From positions 124,001 through 188,000 of the forward strand of contig JABYQQ010000027.1 in the NCBI GenBank assembly GCA_022605405.1: DNA of 64,000 nt. The letters run 5' to 3'. The notes under the pieces are model-generated. The model saw nothing but the letters and a program-made list of their open reading frames with translations. It was not told the origin of the DNA and ran no database searches. Of this stretch, positions 44,587-57,332 are shown in pieces; the stretch's first letter is position 1, and the number at the start of each line of letters is the position of its first letter. This DNA is from Earliella scabrosa. Its lineage: Eukaryota > Basidiomycota > Agaricomycetes > Polyporales > Polyporaceae. The translations under genes were made by a program, and so were the position numbers.

Positions 44587-46676
44587 CTACACGTGGTTGT
44601 GCGCCTCCTTGTTGTACGACGCGGGGGAGGAGACTTGGAAGGACGACCGGGCGGAGGACGTGGGCGAGAAGACGCCCTTGCGGTCGAGCGAGTCCTGGAT
44701 AACCTCCTCGGGCTTCGCCATGAAGATCTTGCCCTTGACGAAGGCCCAGACGGTGAGACAGAAGAGCACAATCCACACCGAGCACATGAGGATGGTCATC
44801 ACCAGGTGCCAGGTGTGGAACCCGGGCAGCTGGAAGATGTCGCCCAGCACGCGCACGGTGGAAATCCAGCCGACTGCAAACGCGCGGCGTCAATCACATT
44901 GAAGCTTTGCGGGATCGCGCGGGATCGGGGACAGACATACCGTTCGGGAAAGTGAGTGCCCAGCCTGATGATGAGACGGGCGCGAAAGATGAGGATCAGT
45001 GAAAACGGTCGGTCAGAAGCGCCCCGAAGATCGCGGCACTCACATCCAAGGATTTCCCTGAGGTGCTTGTGGAGCTTGAACCAGTACGGGAGCAGCCCGA
45101 AGAAGAACAGGAAGACGGCGAGGCCGAAGAGCATGAGCCCTGACATAATCGACGTCGCATACCAGATCTCCCCGGCTGCCTCAGTCACGAGCCCATGGGC
45201 CGGCAGTCTGCAACAAGCGCCAGTGGTGGGACAAAGGCCGGTCGTCGGGATTCGGGGATGAGCAGGGACCCGGAAAGGGGAACATGACGGGGAGGAGGAC
45301 GCACATCTTTGCCGCCTTTTCGCCCAATTTGATAAGGGCGAGCGCAGTGAATCCCGGCGGACCGACGGCGACGAATGCGCCGTTCGCTTGGTGGCCGTCC
45401 AAGAACCCAGTCTAATTCGACGTCACCATATTTGTCGAGGCGCTTCCTGGGAGAACACTCACGGTCATGATACTAAATACGTCGACAAGTCAGCATGCGC
45501 ACTAGACGCTGAGACACCGGGGGAGGGAACTCACCGGATTATATATATGCAGATGTAGAAGAACGTCATGAAGAAGCCCAGACCTGAGCCGGTGCGGAAC
45601 TGCTTAGCGATGCGTTCTTTCGCGGAAGAAGCTGAGCGTGCTGAGCACGAACCTTGGAAGACATAGGCGGTGAGCAGAATACCGATCGCACGCTGCTCCT
45701 CGGGCGGTATCACGTCCAGCACATTGAATGCGACCACACCGACGAGCATCTATACCACACTGCGTCAGACCGGTTTCCGATGACAGTCGGATCTGAGCGA
45801 ACGCACCATGGGGAAGATCTACGAGGAACGAGGGACAGGGGGCGGACGAGACGAAGGCTATCAGGAGGCTGTATGGCGAAACTCAATCAGTTTGTGGTAC
45901 GCACCAGGAACGCCCACGCCGGTGTGAACGTCTTCAGGTCGTGCGGTTGGTTGAACCATATCATGAGCATAGGGAAGCAGACGAGGCACGCGAAGACCAC
46001 ATAGACCCTGTACGAAGAGGACGTGAGTAGGACATACCATCCCGAGGAACATGGCGGCCGTACCAGAACAGGGCGTAGATGAAGTCAGGATGGATGTGGC
46101 CCGTCGGAACCGCATACTTGATGGTACCGATCATGATGGTGGCGAACGACAGGACGACGAGAGGGACGAAGATACCCTTGACGGGGTCCTTGATCAGACG
46201 GACGGCTTGCTTCGGGTACACTATACATAGACACGAGTCAACGAGCGAGATCGCATAAGAAGGCGGAGGGAGAGGGGACTCACAGATGAACTGGAGCAGC
46301 AGCGTAGTCGTGTTCAGGATGAAAAGGGCGAGGTTGAGGAAGAAGAAGAACGTCTCCACGTTGATCAGCGTCTGTGAGCGCTCCTTGAGGCCAGAAAGCG
46401 TCACGTAGACCGCTCCTGTACCCATCCCAATCGGGAACTAGGGACGAGGGCGCACGTTGAACATGACGAAGAACAATGAGACACCAACAACGAAGAACGC
46501 ACCGCCTGCCAGCTCCATCCGTGAATACGCCGTGCGAGTGCGCTGACCTTGACCTGAGTGCTCTCTGGCTGGTCGGGGGGCAAGGGCTGCCCTGCCCGCT
46601 CCGGCAGCGCGACGTTGTGGGTCTGGTGGGTGTTGGTGTAGCCGTTAAATTGATCCATGGCGAAGGCCGACGACAT
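44587..46676 (-). CDS. C4-dicarboxylate (malic acid) transporter, TDT family, Mae1 type
   Basis: Membrane carrier of the tellurite-resistance/dicarboxylate family that moves malate and related acids. At least twelve exons can be read, all in phase; those resolved are 46503-46676, 46284-46437, 46064-46220, 45905-46007, 45807-45818, 45653-45749, 45535-45583, 45463-45472 and 45305-45411, followed by three or more to the stop. Family text runs in order: WSWQAFPIGMGTGAVYVTL, DPVKGIFVPLVVLSFATIMI, FPMLMIWFNQPHDLKTFTPA, MLVGVVAFNVLDVI, LGFFMTFFYICIYIIR, DGHQANGAFVAVGPPGFTAL, GLLPYWFKLHKHLREILG and HTWHLVMTILMCSVWIVLF, about ten membrane segments. Two exons are tiny, 12 bases (45807-45818) and 10 bases (45463-45472). 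The start is 46676, or 46658 (MDQFNG). It is divergently placed from nothing I can identify. Confidence 0.87.
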
Positions 46677-48421
46677 TCAGGCGACTGTGAATCGAATTCG
46701 CAGAGACCGGGTACAAAAGGAGAAGAACCGGGTTCGATGAGAAGAGGAGGGAATGTGGGGGGAGGGTGTAGAGGGAACCGGGGGGAAACGGGAACGATGA
46801 GAGGGTGGCGAGGGTGCACAGGGCAGCCGAAAGCCAGTTATACGGAAGCAGGGGAAGAAAGAGCGGCGTGGTAAGTAGGCGCAGACCAAGCCGCGAAGAC
46901 CCTAGAAGAAGAGGAACAAGACCGACGAGCACCAGGCAGAGGGAGCGAAGACGCGCAGCGTGCTCGATGGCCGGCCTCGTCCGCATCGCCGTCATATATA
47001 ATGAACCCGGACGAGAACCCGCTTGGAGGCCGGCTAGATCGCTTTGGCCCATTGTCGAACTCTCGGGTCCAAACGCGTTCAAAGCGACCAATTTCGGGCG
47101 GGCGGCGCGATATCGCCAAGCCTTCGGCCGACCAATGGCGGTCTGGAGCCAAGGCGAGAAATGGGGTTTCGCAAGGCAACATGCAACGTCGCGCGCGAAG
47201 GGTGATTCCTGTGGAGCTCGTAGCTGCGCATCCTGCCTTCCTCGAGTTCGCGGATACCGCCCGCGGCTGTTTCAGGCGTGATGGGGGGAGGGTCTGTGTG
47301 ACGTGGAAGGTCACCAATCGCAGATGTGCAGTCCACGAAGGCCCCGCCTCGACGACGAGGATGCAATAATGGTCAGTTTGAGGGCGAACGGGAGGAGGCG
47401 GGAGGATGATTCAATGCGCCAGAGCCAAGAGGAAAACAAGGTGAAGATGACAGATAAGCAGCAAGATCCTCAACGCGTGCGCTTCCAGATTCGGAGTGGC
47501 GGTTCGGCGCTTGCGCCTCTGTTAATCTCCGTGCGCGACCCGTCCTCGATCAGCTCACCTCGCTCTGCGTCCGCCGTGTCGTCACTGGTCCCAGCAGAGT
47601 GGGACACCGCGGTGACTTGCACATACACGGACGAACTCGGTCTCCTGAAGCTATGTGTTCAATTGAGCATACTGCGCCAGGAGATAGAGTGCCTTCGTCG
47701 TGAACCCCATGCCAAAGGGTCCAACACACTCAGGCCGATGCTTGCACCGAGCATCGTCCAATCCCGACGCGTCTCGCCGCCAACTCGCAAAAAGGTCCGA
47801 ACGATGGCTGACGGTGGTCGATTGGTTGCTGCCGTCACCAGCGACGCTCCACTCCCACCAGAACGCCGACGGGCTCATGCAGCAACACCCCGACCACCTT
47901 CCTGGCCGTCACCGATTGGATGGAGGCAGGCCCTCCATCCAATCAGCGCACGGCGCACGGATGCGGCACATCAACGGTTTGGAGCACTCGCCTGTGAGCC
48001 AACTCATTCATCTCTCGAATCTGTTTTGATCCTCTGCTGAATCGCGCCGCGCGCGGAGGCCGATGCCTCGCGTGCGAGCACCACGACGACGAGGGCCACC
48101 GAGATAAGCCGAGGCGCGGCGTCATTGGACGCAGGCGGGGGCCCGTGAGTCCTGGGATCACCAGCAGGGGATCAGATCGGCGCGTAGCGTGCATGCGTTG
48201 GATATTGGGAAGATCGGTAGGTTACATAACTGTACTGCCGGAATGAAGTAGCGATGAAGTGCTACCATGGCCAAGACACGCACGACCTGTCCGGCGCAGC
48301 GTCAGCCCGCATGCCCGACAAAGACTCCGAAGACAGGGTGGAGCGATTGTGGATGGTAGATACGCACCTCGTCATTTCCACCTCCATGTCCACCTTCTTT
48401 CGTGCCTAGCCCCACCTGTTA
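46677..48421. other. 1.7 kb without a supportable gene
   Basis: This is the upstream region of the transporter, with TATATA near 46994. A 245-codon plus frame (47303-48040) has no recognisable domain and no splice support; I leave it unannotated. Confidence 0.4.
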
Positions 48422-51400
48422 TCACCGACCCCGTTTGCGCGCGGACCTACGAGGGCGCGCAGCAACAGGGGCTCTCACCCTAGGAGCAGGAGGGACGGGA
48501 GCAGGACCATGCGGCGCCATGAACGGGAGCACAGGCGCCGGCGGCGGTGGCGGGTACGCTGGACCAGCCTGAGCCGGCTGGTTGATGTGCACTTGCAGAT
48601 TGAAGACGGGCCCCATGGCCTGCTGGTGATGATGCGGAAGGTGCATCTCAGCGGCGCGCACTCGCCCGAGGGCCTCAACCATGTCGTCGCGCCAATCGCG
48701 GATGCGTTCGACTCTGTTGTTCGCAGGTCCGGCGACCGGATGGAACTGATGCAGCGGCAGCGGCGCGACGGGGACGCGAACGTGCTGGAACGCCTCAGCG
48801 GCCGTGCCGCGCGATGGGCCCGCCGCGGGCGGCGGGAGGTCGACGGCGATCTCCTTCTCGTCCAACTCGGGGTGTGCCCGCTTGTACTCCTCAAGCGCTT
48901 TCTTGGCAGCCGCGGTTACCTTGCGGGATACGTCAGTGTCGTATCGGAGATCGGAAGAGGCTCACCCTGGGAGGGAAGAAAAAAACACACTTCGTCGCTA
49001 TGGCGGCCTTCTACCGACGCGTCCCACAGGGGGCACTTCTTCGAGTTGGATCGTCCACCCTGCCCGGGCGGCTACGGTATTGCCGACGCAACGTGAAGGC
49101 GTTCACGTCAGTCGTCTTGGCACAGGAAACATATGAATGCGAACAACGGCGACTCACGTTGTTGAAGTGGTCATATCCCACAATAACCTTTCGGCAGATG
49201 TAGCATGAGAGCGTGCCGCAGTTGGGGCACGTCATCTTGTTGCACTGTGCGCCGAGACCGAGAGCAGTGAGTGAGCCTCGGGCTATCACGAACAACCGAC
49301 CGTACGCACCCCCATCTCCTTGACAAACGCTGCACGCAGACGACCGGGCGGCGAGGACGACAGCGACGCGGGGACAACGGTTCATCGCGCGGGCCCTTCC
49401 ATTCAGAACGCGCCGCAGACGCACCTTTCTGGCACTTGGGGCAGTTCCGCATCAGCGCGCGGGCTACGCACGCAACTCATCAGCGACGAGAACAAGAGGA
49501 GGCGGAGACGGACGGTGGAGCGAGACGCACTCATTGCTTCTTCGATCGCGTGCCGGACATCAAGTTTCTTGTCGTCTTCGACTTCTGCGAGAGCGGCGGA
49601 ACGTGGTCGTCAGTGCACCATCCATCATGCCTTCGAGAATCAGGACGCACCTTGGCAACTCTTTGGCAGGTGATCCTATCGCCGTCGGGAACATAGGAAG
49701 ACACCGTCAGCCCCGACTTCCATACAACACAGCACAGAGACAGCGGGTGATCAGACGATGGACAGGGTGCTGGGAAGGAGATTGTACGAGATATGGTCGA
49801 AATGGTGCACGGAAGGCGAACACGAGAAGGTGATGCGGAAAGGTGTTTCGAGCCGCAGCGGAGCGGCAGGAATGGTAAGGCGGGGACAAGCAACAAGGAA
49901 ACAAGCTGCAAGCTGCGGCGCCGATGGGAGAAGCCAGACACACAGAGATTGACGTTGACACGCACCAGCTTCTTGCACTTTCTGCACGTCACCGCGCCAC
50001 ACGCCTCGTTCTCGCACCGGAAGAGCCGCTCCTGCTCGTTCTCGATCACGACCTTGTACTCGCAGAACGGGCACTCCTCGAGCCCCTCGAGCCCCGCCGC
50101 CTCGATCTCCTTCCGCTGCTTCACCCGCTCGTACAGCTCGAGCAGCTTCGGCGTGAGGAACCGTCGCAGCTCCGAGTCCGGGAAGAGCAGCTTGCACCCG
50201 GACTGGTCCATGCAGCTAATGCGCGCGTCGTGCTCGCCGAGCTTCGTCTCCGCATACGTGATCATGCACGTCGTGCAGAACAGGTGCGCCTCTGGGCACT
50301 GCACCATCTTCTCCTGCATGCGGGCGCAGCAGCGCGTGTGTTAACAGGACACGGTCGGGACGCGATGAAGAGGTTACGCACGAATGGATACTCGGAGAAA
50401 CAACACCCGCACTCAATCCCGCCCTCCTCTTGCACCCTCAGCTCCTCCGCGATCTCCGCCGCCCGCTTCGCATCCTCTTCCTCCCGTTTCTCCTGGATCC
50501 ACTGCATCTCCTTCTCGAGCTCCGGATCGTGCCTCTGAACGCGCTTTCCCTTGCCCTTGGTGCGGCCGCGCGCCATCTTCTTGTACGGCGGCGCATGGCT
50601 GGCCTGCTGTTCCTGGAGCGCAAGGTAGGTGGGCGCGTAAAGTGCGTTGTGGCTGACGAACGTCTGGCGAATGTGAGCCGTCGGTATGTCCGCAAAGTCC
50701 GACTCGAGTTGCTCCTGGCGGCGCACGCGTTTGTATAAGCACGAGTACGAATAGAAGGTCGACCACGCTGGAGAGTGCGAGATACAGGGATAGATACACT
50801 CACGATTGCGAGTGCCGGGTAATGCGGTCCGCGCTCGGCTTTCCGGCTCTTGTCGCCATAGTCGATCTTCGGCTTCACAGCCCGCTGCGGCTGGTCGTCA
50901 TCCTCGCGCTTGCGTTTACCTTTCGCGTCGATCTTCGGATAGTCCGGGTTTTCGAAGATGGCGTGGAGCACAGCCTCCACGACGTTCTCTTTGTGCTTTG
51001 GGTGGTGCTCCTCCATCAGCGAGTAGACGTGCGCAGGCAAAACGTCTGGGATGATCTCCATCACCTGTGCGACATATGCATCGAACGGTATGTCTTCTTC
51101 GTCTGGAATGGTTACCGGTTCAGGAGCGGCCCGTGCTGGCGGCTGCTCGACCTCTCCGGCCTGGACAGGGATGAGTGGCACAGGTGGCACAGGCAGCACA
51201 TGTGCGGGTTGGAGAGCGTTCATGAGATCCAGCTCAAAATCTGGGTCTGGAAGGAACAACGGCAGTGAAGGCGAGCGTGCACGAGCCGGTGCAGCTGCAG
51301 GGACTTCCGCACGGGGACGGGATGGACCAGCAGGAGGCGCAGCCCGCTTACTCCCTGCACGTGGTGCGGTACCATTCGAGCGACGATGGCGCGAAGGTCC

Positions 51401-51547
51401 AGCGAGGGTGACCTCGTCTTCGGAATCGGTCAGCTCGATGACATCTCCGCCGGGCAGGGGTCTTTTCGATCGCGTGCGCGATCCGCCTGGGTTGTTGCGG
51501 TTCGGTGAGTTTTCTCTAGAATCGACGTTGATCACAAAGTGGTTCAT
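48422..51547 (-). CDS. RBR-type E3 ubiquitin ligase,RNF216/TRIAD3-like
   Basis: RBR ligases pass ubiquitin through a cysteine in their second RING. The start at 51547 opens MNHFVINVDSRENSPNRNN, then a disordered P/R-rich part. A CUE-like stretch follows (VMEIIPDVLPAHVYSLMEEH). After coiled, charged text (EMQWIQEKREEEDAKRAAEI) comes RING1 (IECGCCFSEYPF and CPEAHLFCTTCM). The in-between RING follows (ECPFCEYKVV, FRCENEACGAVTCRKCKKL). RING2 (RALMRNCPKCQK, MTCPNCGTLSCYICRKVI, then SKKCPLWDASVEGRHSDEV) closes the module, as in RNF216. The C-terminal tail is P/A/H-rich and ends RRSARKRGR before the stop at 48422. Each piece lies in its own exon with short introns; I did not fix all borders. No key cysteine looks lost. 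Confidence 0.82.
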
Positions 51548-54175
51548 GTCTATGAAATCGAGGGGTCAGTCAACAGACCGGACGACGAGGATGACAGAGA
51601 GAAGAGAGAGAGAGAAGAGGTTGCGCCCACATTAAGCTAGAAGTGGTCCCCGACAAAAGCCGTTGTCTGGAGCCCGGAGGCGGCACACGAGTCAACGAGC
51701 AGTCGGGCGACCTTCATGGCTCTGAAGTAGCACGTTCGGTGACAAAGGTACCCCAGACCCAAGACGAGCATCAAGAGGGCCCATGGTGGTCTACCCCGCA
51801 TTTACTTATATCGCGGGGGCCCCAGGGCGCACGGAGTAGGTACCATATCCACGGTCCAGCGGCTACGTGAGCGGCATCAATGCCGAACGTGATGCCGACG
51901 GCACGAACACTATGGCGCGCAACCCAGCTCATCGCTCCTCACACACAAGCCAAGTACAAGCCAGCGTTGTTGGCTTGGGCTTGTTGGTTGGGGTATGAGC
52001 GAGCTTGGCTGTGTCTTTGGACACACGTTCCGTCTGAAGACAGGGCGGATCACCGCATTGGTCGGTCGGCTCAACGGGCATCTCGGGGATACTTCCGACC
52101 CTTCACGAACACAGCGCAGGAATGTGTACCGAATGCAGAAGGACCTTGCTCGTATTGCAGACACTGCAAGGGTGTATGCGATAGAGCAAGATCTACTCTG
52201 CATTTCCCGTCAGGAAGAGGTCGGGGAATAACATGGGAATCCTCTGGAGGCAAGGTGAGACGGAGTGTACTTCGCAGAACACATGCCTCGTCGCCTCAAG
52301 CATCGACCGTACGAATCACACCCACAGCGCCATAGGCGTGCCGTTGTCTAGCCCTCTCAGCTTGCATTCTCAGGTGCGTTGAGTATTGCCTCATGGCTCC
52401 TTGGTGGCATGGTTACCAGTGAACCATCCGTCCAGTAGTCACGACATATCATCACCCCTGGACAGAGATGGTCCTCTTGGTATAGTCGACGGTGCCCATA
52501 TCTTGTGAAGGGTTATCCATGCCGCCGCACATCGTAGTAACCAGATGCACATGCTGAGCTTTGAGGTCGAGATGTATGCCTCTCGATGTGGCTCTATGCG
52601 GGTCTCCACCTCTCTCTTGAGCAAGACAGAGTCGCATGAGCCGTACATCGCACCGTGTACGCTCGCATACATCCTTCCCAGGTTCTCCGCAACGAGCCAA
52701 AGCATAACATAGCCGACATCAGGATGGAGATACGTACCAGAAGCTCCAGATTCCCCAGAATGAGATGGGCCTCCTGTTCCCACCAAGGCTCGTGCGCGAG
52801 ACCCTAGAGGGCTTCAACCTCGTATCTCCAGGATGCGTATGTTTGAGGTGTCGCTGTTGAGGCACTCGGTGTTGTAGAGCTCGACGAGCAAAGGACGAGG
52901 TGGATACACGGCGAAGCGTGGAGGACGTGAAAGAGCCTGGCGGGAACAAGGCCACGTTAAGCGCGCACGGCCGTAGAACGCACACGTGCCGCAACGTCAC
53001 GCCGTGACACACGCGTTGCCACGTGTACTGCCAGTGAGCCTGAGGCCTCGGCGAGTCCCGAGTCTCTCCGACCCGACTCTGGTCTCTCTACTACTACTTG
53101 CTCTGAGTCTCTGGTCTCAAATTCTGACGCTGCTCAGTGCTGCTGGCGGCTTTTGTACGTTGAGCTCTTTGCCTAGAACCCGCGGAAGTCCTACAAGTGG
53201 TACGCAACATGATCTCCGAGTCATACAATCAGGCTACGGAGCTTGAGTGATGATCACAGCCTGCTGGTCGCAACAACGCAGTGGAACACAACTACGAAAC
53301 AGACAACGAACTGAATACTTATGTACCGCAGCCATCACAGATTCTACTTCCGGCGTGCGCACTTGTCGTCTCGGACGCTGACCATCAATGTTCACGGTAA
53401 GTAAGCTACCCGGGCCTGCGTCGTAGATACTTCGGGTAATGACATCTCTATGTATCCCGCTGGCCAAGTGCGGAGGAGCATGAGGCGGTGAATTCGCGTC
53501 ACTTCGGATGCCATCCCCATTTCCTTGGGGACCGTGTTGGCTGTTCGGTCGACCTAGGATACACGAGAGCGAGCTGGACAACAAGGCGGTGTTCTAACGC
53601 ATGGCTGGTCCGAATCCGGTTGCAGACTCGGATGCATCAAGTAGTGGAACGCGTTGTTGGAGGGGTAGTGCTTACCGGTTATGTATGGTCAGTGGATGGA
53701 TTATCTCTTCAGATGAACTGCACGATTGATCCCTCGCACCGCAAAGTTCGCTCATACATGTCGAGTTGTTCATAGGCCGTAGGAGCCTTGGTTCCGATGC
53801 TGGCACTTGATTTTTCCAGAACACTCGCTCCGAACACGCACAATCGCCGTATTGCACCGGCACCGGACTGTTACATCTGGGTGATGTACATCCCTCCAGC
53901 GACTGCGATATCACAATTACCGTTATGCAACGATGACGCCGTGATGGCCGTCGCAACCATGTCCGCAACCCGATGGAAGTGACATCACGGATCCCGTCAG
54001 TGTCGCACCGGTGCCCCGGCGTACATACTCGATGCGGTCTGCAGAGATATAAAAGCACGGGGTGCTGCTTCTCATACTCGTCAGTTTGCAACTCACCCAC
54101 TTCCTTTCGCTTTCCATCGCAATTCTTCAGGCCCGGTGCCTATTCCCCACTCAGTACTCTCTTCTCATTCTCACC
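51548..54175. other. 2.6 kb without a supportable gene
   Basis: This is the upstream region of the RBR gene and of the secreted protein gene. Frames are short and there is no family-like text. A TATA box for the next gene lies at 54048. Confidence 0.4.
54048..54054 (+). promoter_or_regulatory. TATA box of the secreted barrel protein
   Basis: TATAAAA in AGAGATATAAAAGCACGG, 122 bases before the ATG at 54176; the leader that follows is CT-rich, as in highly expressed fungal genes. Confidence 0.65.
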
Positions 54176-54752
54176 ATGCGCTTCTCCGTCGTCCTCTTTG
54201 CTGCCTTCTCCGCTGCCACCTTCGGCTACGCGCAGCCCCTCTCCATGGCTGGCGGTGATGGTGCGTTTTCGGTGTTCGACCCTACCCAACTTTGGAACAC
54301 CAGTTGCTGACATGCTACCTTGTCTCCTTCGCAGCGACCTTCTTCGCCCCCGGCGTTGGATCCTGCGGCTTCTTCAACACCGAAGCCGACTTTGTCGCCG
54401 CCGTCGATGTCCAAACCATCCAGAACTTCCCTGGCGCAGGGGCGAACCCGAACTTGTGAGTAGTTTCTCCACCTCCCCGCGCTCCCGGCGTTCTTCACGG
54501 ACCATCGCGCATATCCGCTCAACTGCCACGCGATACTAACCGACGGGCTCTCCTCCCTCCTCGACCAGGAACCCGATGTGCGGCCGCCAAATGGTCGTGA
54601 CCGGCCCCGACGGGCGGTCCGTGACGGTCACCGTCGTGGACACCTGCCCCGGGTGCTTGCCCGGCAGCGTCGACCTCACACCGACGGCGTTCCAGCAGCT
54701 CGCGCCGCTCGAGGTCGGCCGTCTCCAGGGGATCAGCTGGACCCTCCTCTGA
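54176..54752 (+). CDS. small secreted double-psi beta-barrel (RlpA/expansin-like) protein
   Basis: Three exons (54176-54260, 54335-54455, 54569-54752) in phases 1 and 2 give 129 residues. A clear signal peptide (MRFSVVLFAAFSAATFGYAQ) is followed by the barrel: ATFFAPGVGSCGFFNTEADF, then NPMCGRQMVVTGPDGRSVTV and VVDTCPGCLPGSVDLTPTAF. The pairs of cysteines (SCGF, MCGR, TCPGC) and the VxDxCPGC block are those of RlpA-like and barwin-like secreted proteins. The aspartate of the lytic transglycosylase or expansin sites is present only as VVDTC. Such proteins in basidiomycetes are small secreted proteins tied to wall loosening or host contact; the exact role is unknown. Confidence 0.85.
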
Positions 54753-55354
54753 GCTGGACGGAGGGGGAGGAGGGGTGTGTGATGATTATGACCGCTCATG
54801 ACGATGTACGACGTAGGCAGCTGTTATGAATTGTGATGGAAACGAAACACGGGAGGGTTCGCGTGCGGTGGGAGGTGCGATGCGAGCACGCGGAGACATT
54901 TTGCGAAGAGTGAATTGCGCGCGACAGCGGTTCTGTTCTGTTGGTCATCAAACCAGGGTTGGTAGACCGTGCTTCAAATCTTGGCTTGGCAGCACTGCAG
55001 GAAGAAGCGACTCTCCCATTTGTCGCACAAGAGTACTACGTAGGTGGTGAGTTGGTACTGCGCGCGAGGTCGTCGACCCCGAGTCACCCCCTTCGCCAAA
55101 TCAGTCGTTTGTGTTGAGTGATCGTCTGGTAATGCGATGGGATGAACGCGTGGCCCTATTGTATCCGGATATGGCAACTTCATGCTCCGCGTGCGCGGAA
55201 GATAATGTATTCAAGGCCCCGACTGCAATGAGCGAGAGTGAATAATTAGACGACTTGAATATACAACGTGAAAATGAAGCAGTCAAAAGCCCGCTCTCCC
55301 AATCCTCACCAGGACCTCCAGTCAACGGTCACACCAGTGCATGTAGACCCCCGC
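54753..55354. other. gap between convergent genes
   Basis: 3' ends of the barrel protein and of the aspartic protease. I see nothing else. Confidence 0.5.
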
Positions 55355-57277
55355 TCAATCGCTGTACCTCGCCGTGCCCCGCTCATGATCATCCATATCG
55401 CTCTTGTCCATCGTCTTGAACCGGACAGGCGCATACCGAGGGCCGCTCTTGCCCTTCATCCCACGCACACACATCGTGAGCGTCACCGCAAAGATCGCGA
55501 CACCCACAAGCAGGTTCGCGCCAAGCAGCGCCAGGACGATGACGCCGTTCTTCTTGAACCAGGCGCCGCTGCCCGAGCCGTCCTCGTCGTCCTCGGACGA
55601 GGCCGCGCCGTGGACGGCGAGCTGCCCGGGCTCCGCCTCCGCCTTCTGGGCTTGCTCGATGTCATACGCGACGAGGAGGGCGGGAGACATCTCCTCGGGA
55701 AGCTCCGCAAGCGCGAGCGCGCGCTCCTGCTCGAACTCGTGCCACATGGTGGACGTGTTAGTCGTGCTCAGCATCTGCACGAAGGGAAGGCCGTTCGTCC
55801 GGTTCGCAGGATAGTAGTCGCCATAGTCGAATCTGCAACCAGCGTGATCAGCGATCACTTTTCATGAGCGCGGGGAGAAACTCAGGAAAGACTCACGAAG
55901 CATAGACATTGCGCAGGAAGGCGTCTCCGAGGATGATATCGAAACCAACGAACTTAGTGGGGTCGAGGTCGAGGTACTGGTACGTGTTGATGCACACAGT
56001 GACCTCCTTAATGGTGCCGTTGACCTCGACCCCGGTCGTCAGAGGGAAGGTCAGGTCAAGTGGATGAATAGGGAACTCTTGCCCGCTGCAACAACTGGTG
56101 TTCAGTGGCTAGGTCAGCATCAGGATATAGTAGGGAAGGTACTGACCCGAAGATAAACGAGAGATTCGTTGCAGCAGTGCATGGCAGCAGCCAAAATTGC
56201 GCGACGGGGTCGTATGCTGCGCCCGGGATGGTGCTGTAGATGGCGTCTACCGCAGCGGGCGGCAGTGGCGGAAACGAGAACCCAGTGTCCAGCGCTGCGA
56301 CTATCGTGCCCGAGGGCGCGCCCACGATGCGGGATTTGTTAAACGCGAACTGCTTTCCGTTGATGAGCATGCCGTCCATCACGATGCTCCAGTGCGCCGA
56401 GTCGATACGGGGCAACTGTGGGGCCTTCGTGACAGCCTCAAATTCAGCTTCGTGCCCGGAGATGATGAACGTGCCATCGGCGATGTCCTCGAGCTCGCTG
56501 GTGCGCCCGAGTTGAACGTCAAAGTTGTTGGGGAGCGAAGGGTCCTGTGCGAAGAGTGACGTGATGGGAGCGCGCCCGAGCTCGTCCGCGGCCTCAGTGC
56601 CCCATGCGCGCTGGATCGTGCTGTAGATATTGGCGACATCGAACGCCATACCCATGATCCCGTCCATGTCAGTCGTGTCGATATCAACGATGGACGTCGG
56701 GTTGATGAAGGCTGGGAGCAATCTGGCTGAGACCAACAGTTCTCCAATGTCGAAGGAAGGAGGCATACCTTGGGACTCAATGACAAAATCGCCGATCTTG
56801 AGCTCCGCAAAGTCAATCTTGCCCTCGATCTCGCCCCTGCCGTATCCAATGCCAACGTCTAGGTCCGTCGTGTTTGTAAGGCTCATCTTGCGGCCATCGG
56901 TCTTGACCCAGAGGTCTGTGGAGCCGGTGTCCAGCAGAACAGTGAACTCTAGAGATGACATTGATCAGTATGTCGTTCGGCTGGGATTCGAGGAAAACGA
57001 AGTTTACGTTCGCCTCCGAGAGTTATCTCAACGGTATACTGGACAGTTCGTCAGCAGATACTTCGAGTATCATAGGGAGTGCACGCACCGCGAGGTCATT
57101 GGTCGTCGTAACGTTGATATCATCCGCCTTCAGGCTACCAGTTCCGGCCGCATGGCGGTAGCCTGTTCCATGCTGTTTTACATGGAATCCTGCGTGCGAC
57201 GCGACGGCCGTCCCGGCGAGGAGGGAGATTGGAAGAAGAAGATCTACGACCTGGAGAAGAGAAAAAGGGAGCAACAT
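55355..57277 (-). CDS. membrane-anchored pepsin-type aspartic protease (A1)
   Basis: Signal peptide MLLPFSLLQVVDLLLPISLL at the start (57277), followed by a short propeptide. After a 50-base intron comes YTVEITLGGE and, past another intron, FTVLLDTGSTDLWV with the first catalytic DTG. A GIMGMAFDVANIYS region follows, then the second site ALDTGFSFPPLP. Cysteines near WLLPC and VTVCINTYQY fit the usual C-terminal disulfide. After the FDIILGDAFLRNVYASFDYG block the chain runs about 130 residues further and ends in one membrane segment (VIVLALLGANLLVGVAIFAV) with a short cytoplasmic tail. That makes it a surface- or endomembrane-anchored protease like yapsins, rather than a freely secreted one. 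Both active sites are intact. Confidence 0.86.
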
Positions 57278-57326
57278 GGCCGCAGAAGGGTGAAAGAAAG
57301 GTGGAAGGCGACGTACTGCAGTTCGG

Positions 57327-57332
57327 TTTATA
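57327..57332 (-). promoter_or_regulatory. TATA box of the aspartic protease gene
   Basis: TATAAA on the minus strand, 50 bases before the start codon at 57277. Confidence 0.55.

Noticed and set aside
47303..48040. 245-codon open frame on the plus strand
   Set aside because: No recognisable domain, no splice support, and it lies in the upstream region of the transporter; kept out for lack of evidence.
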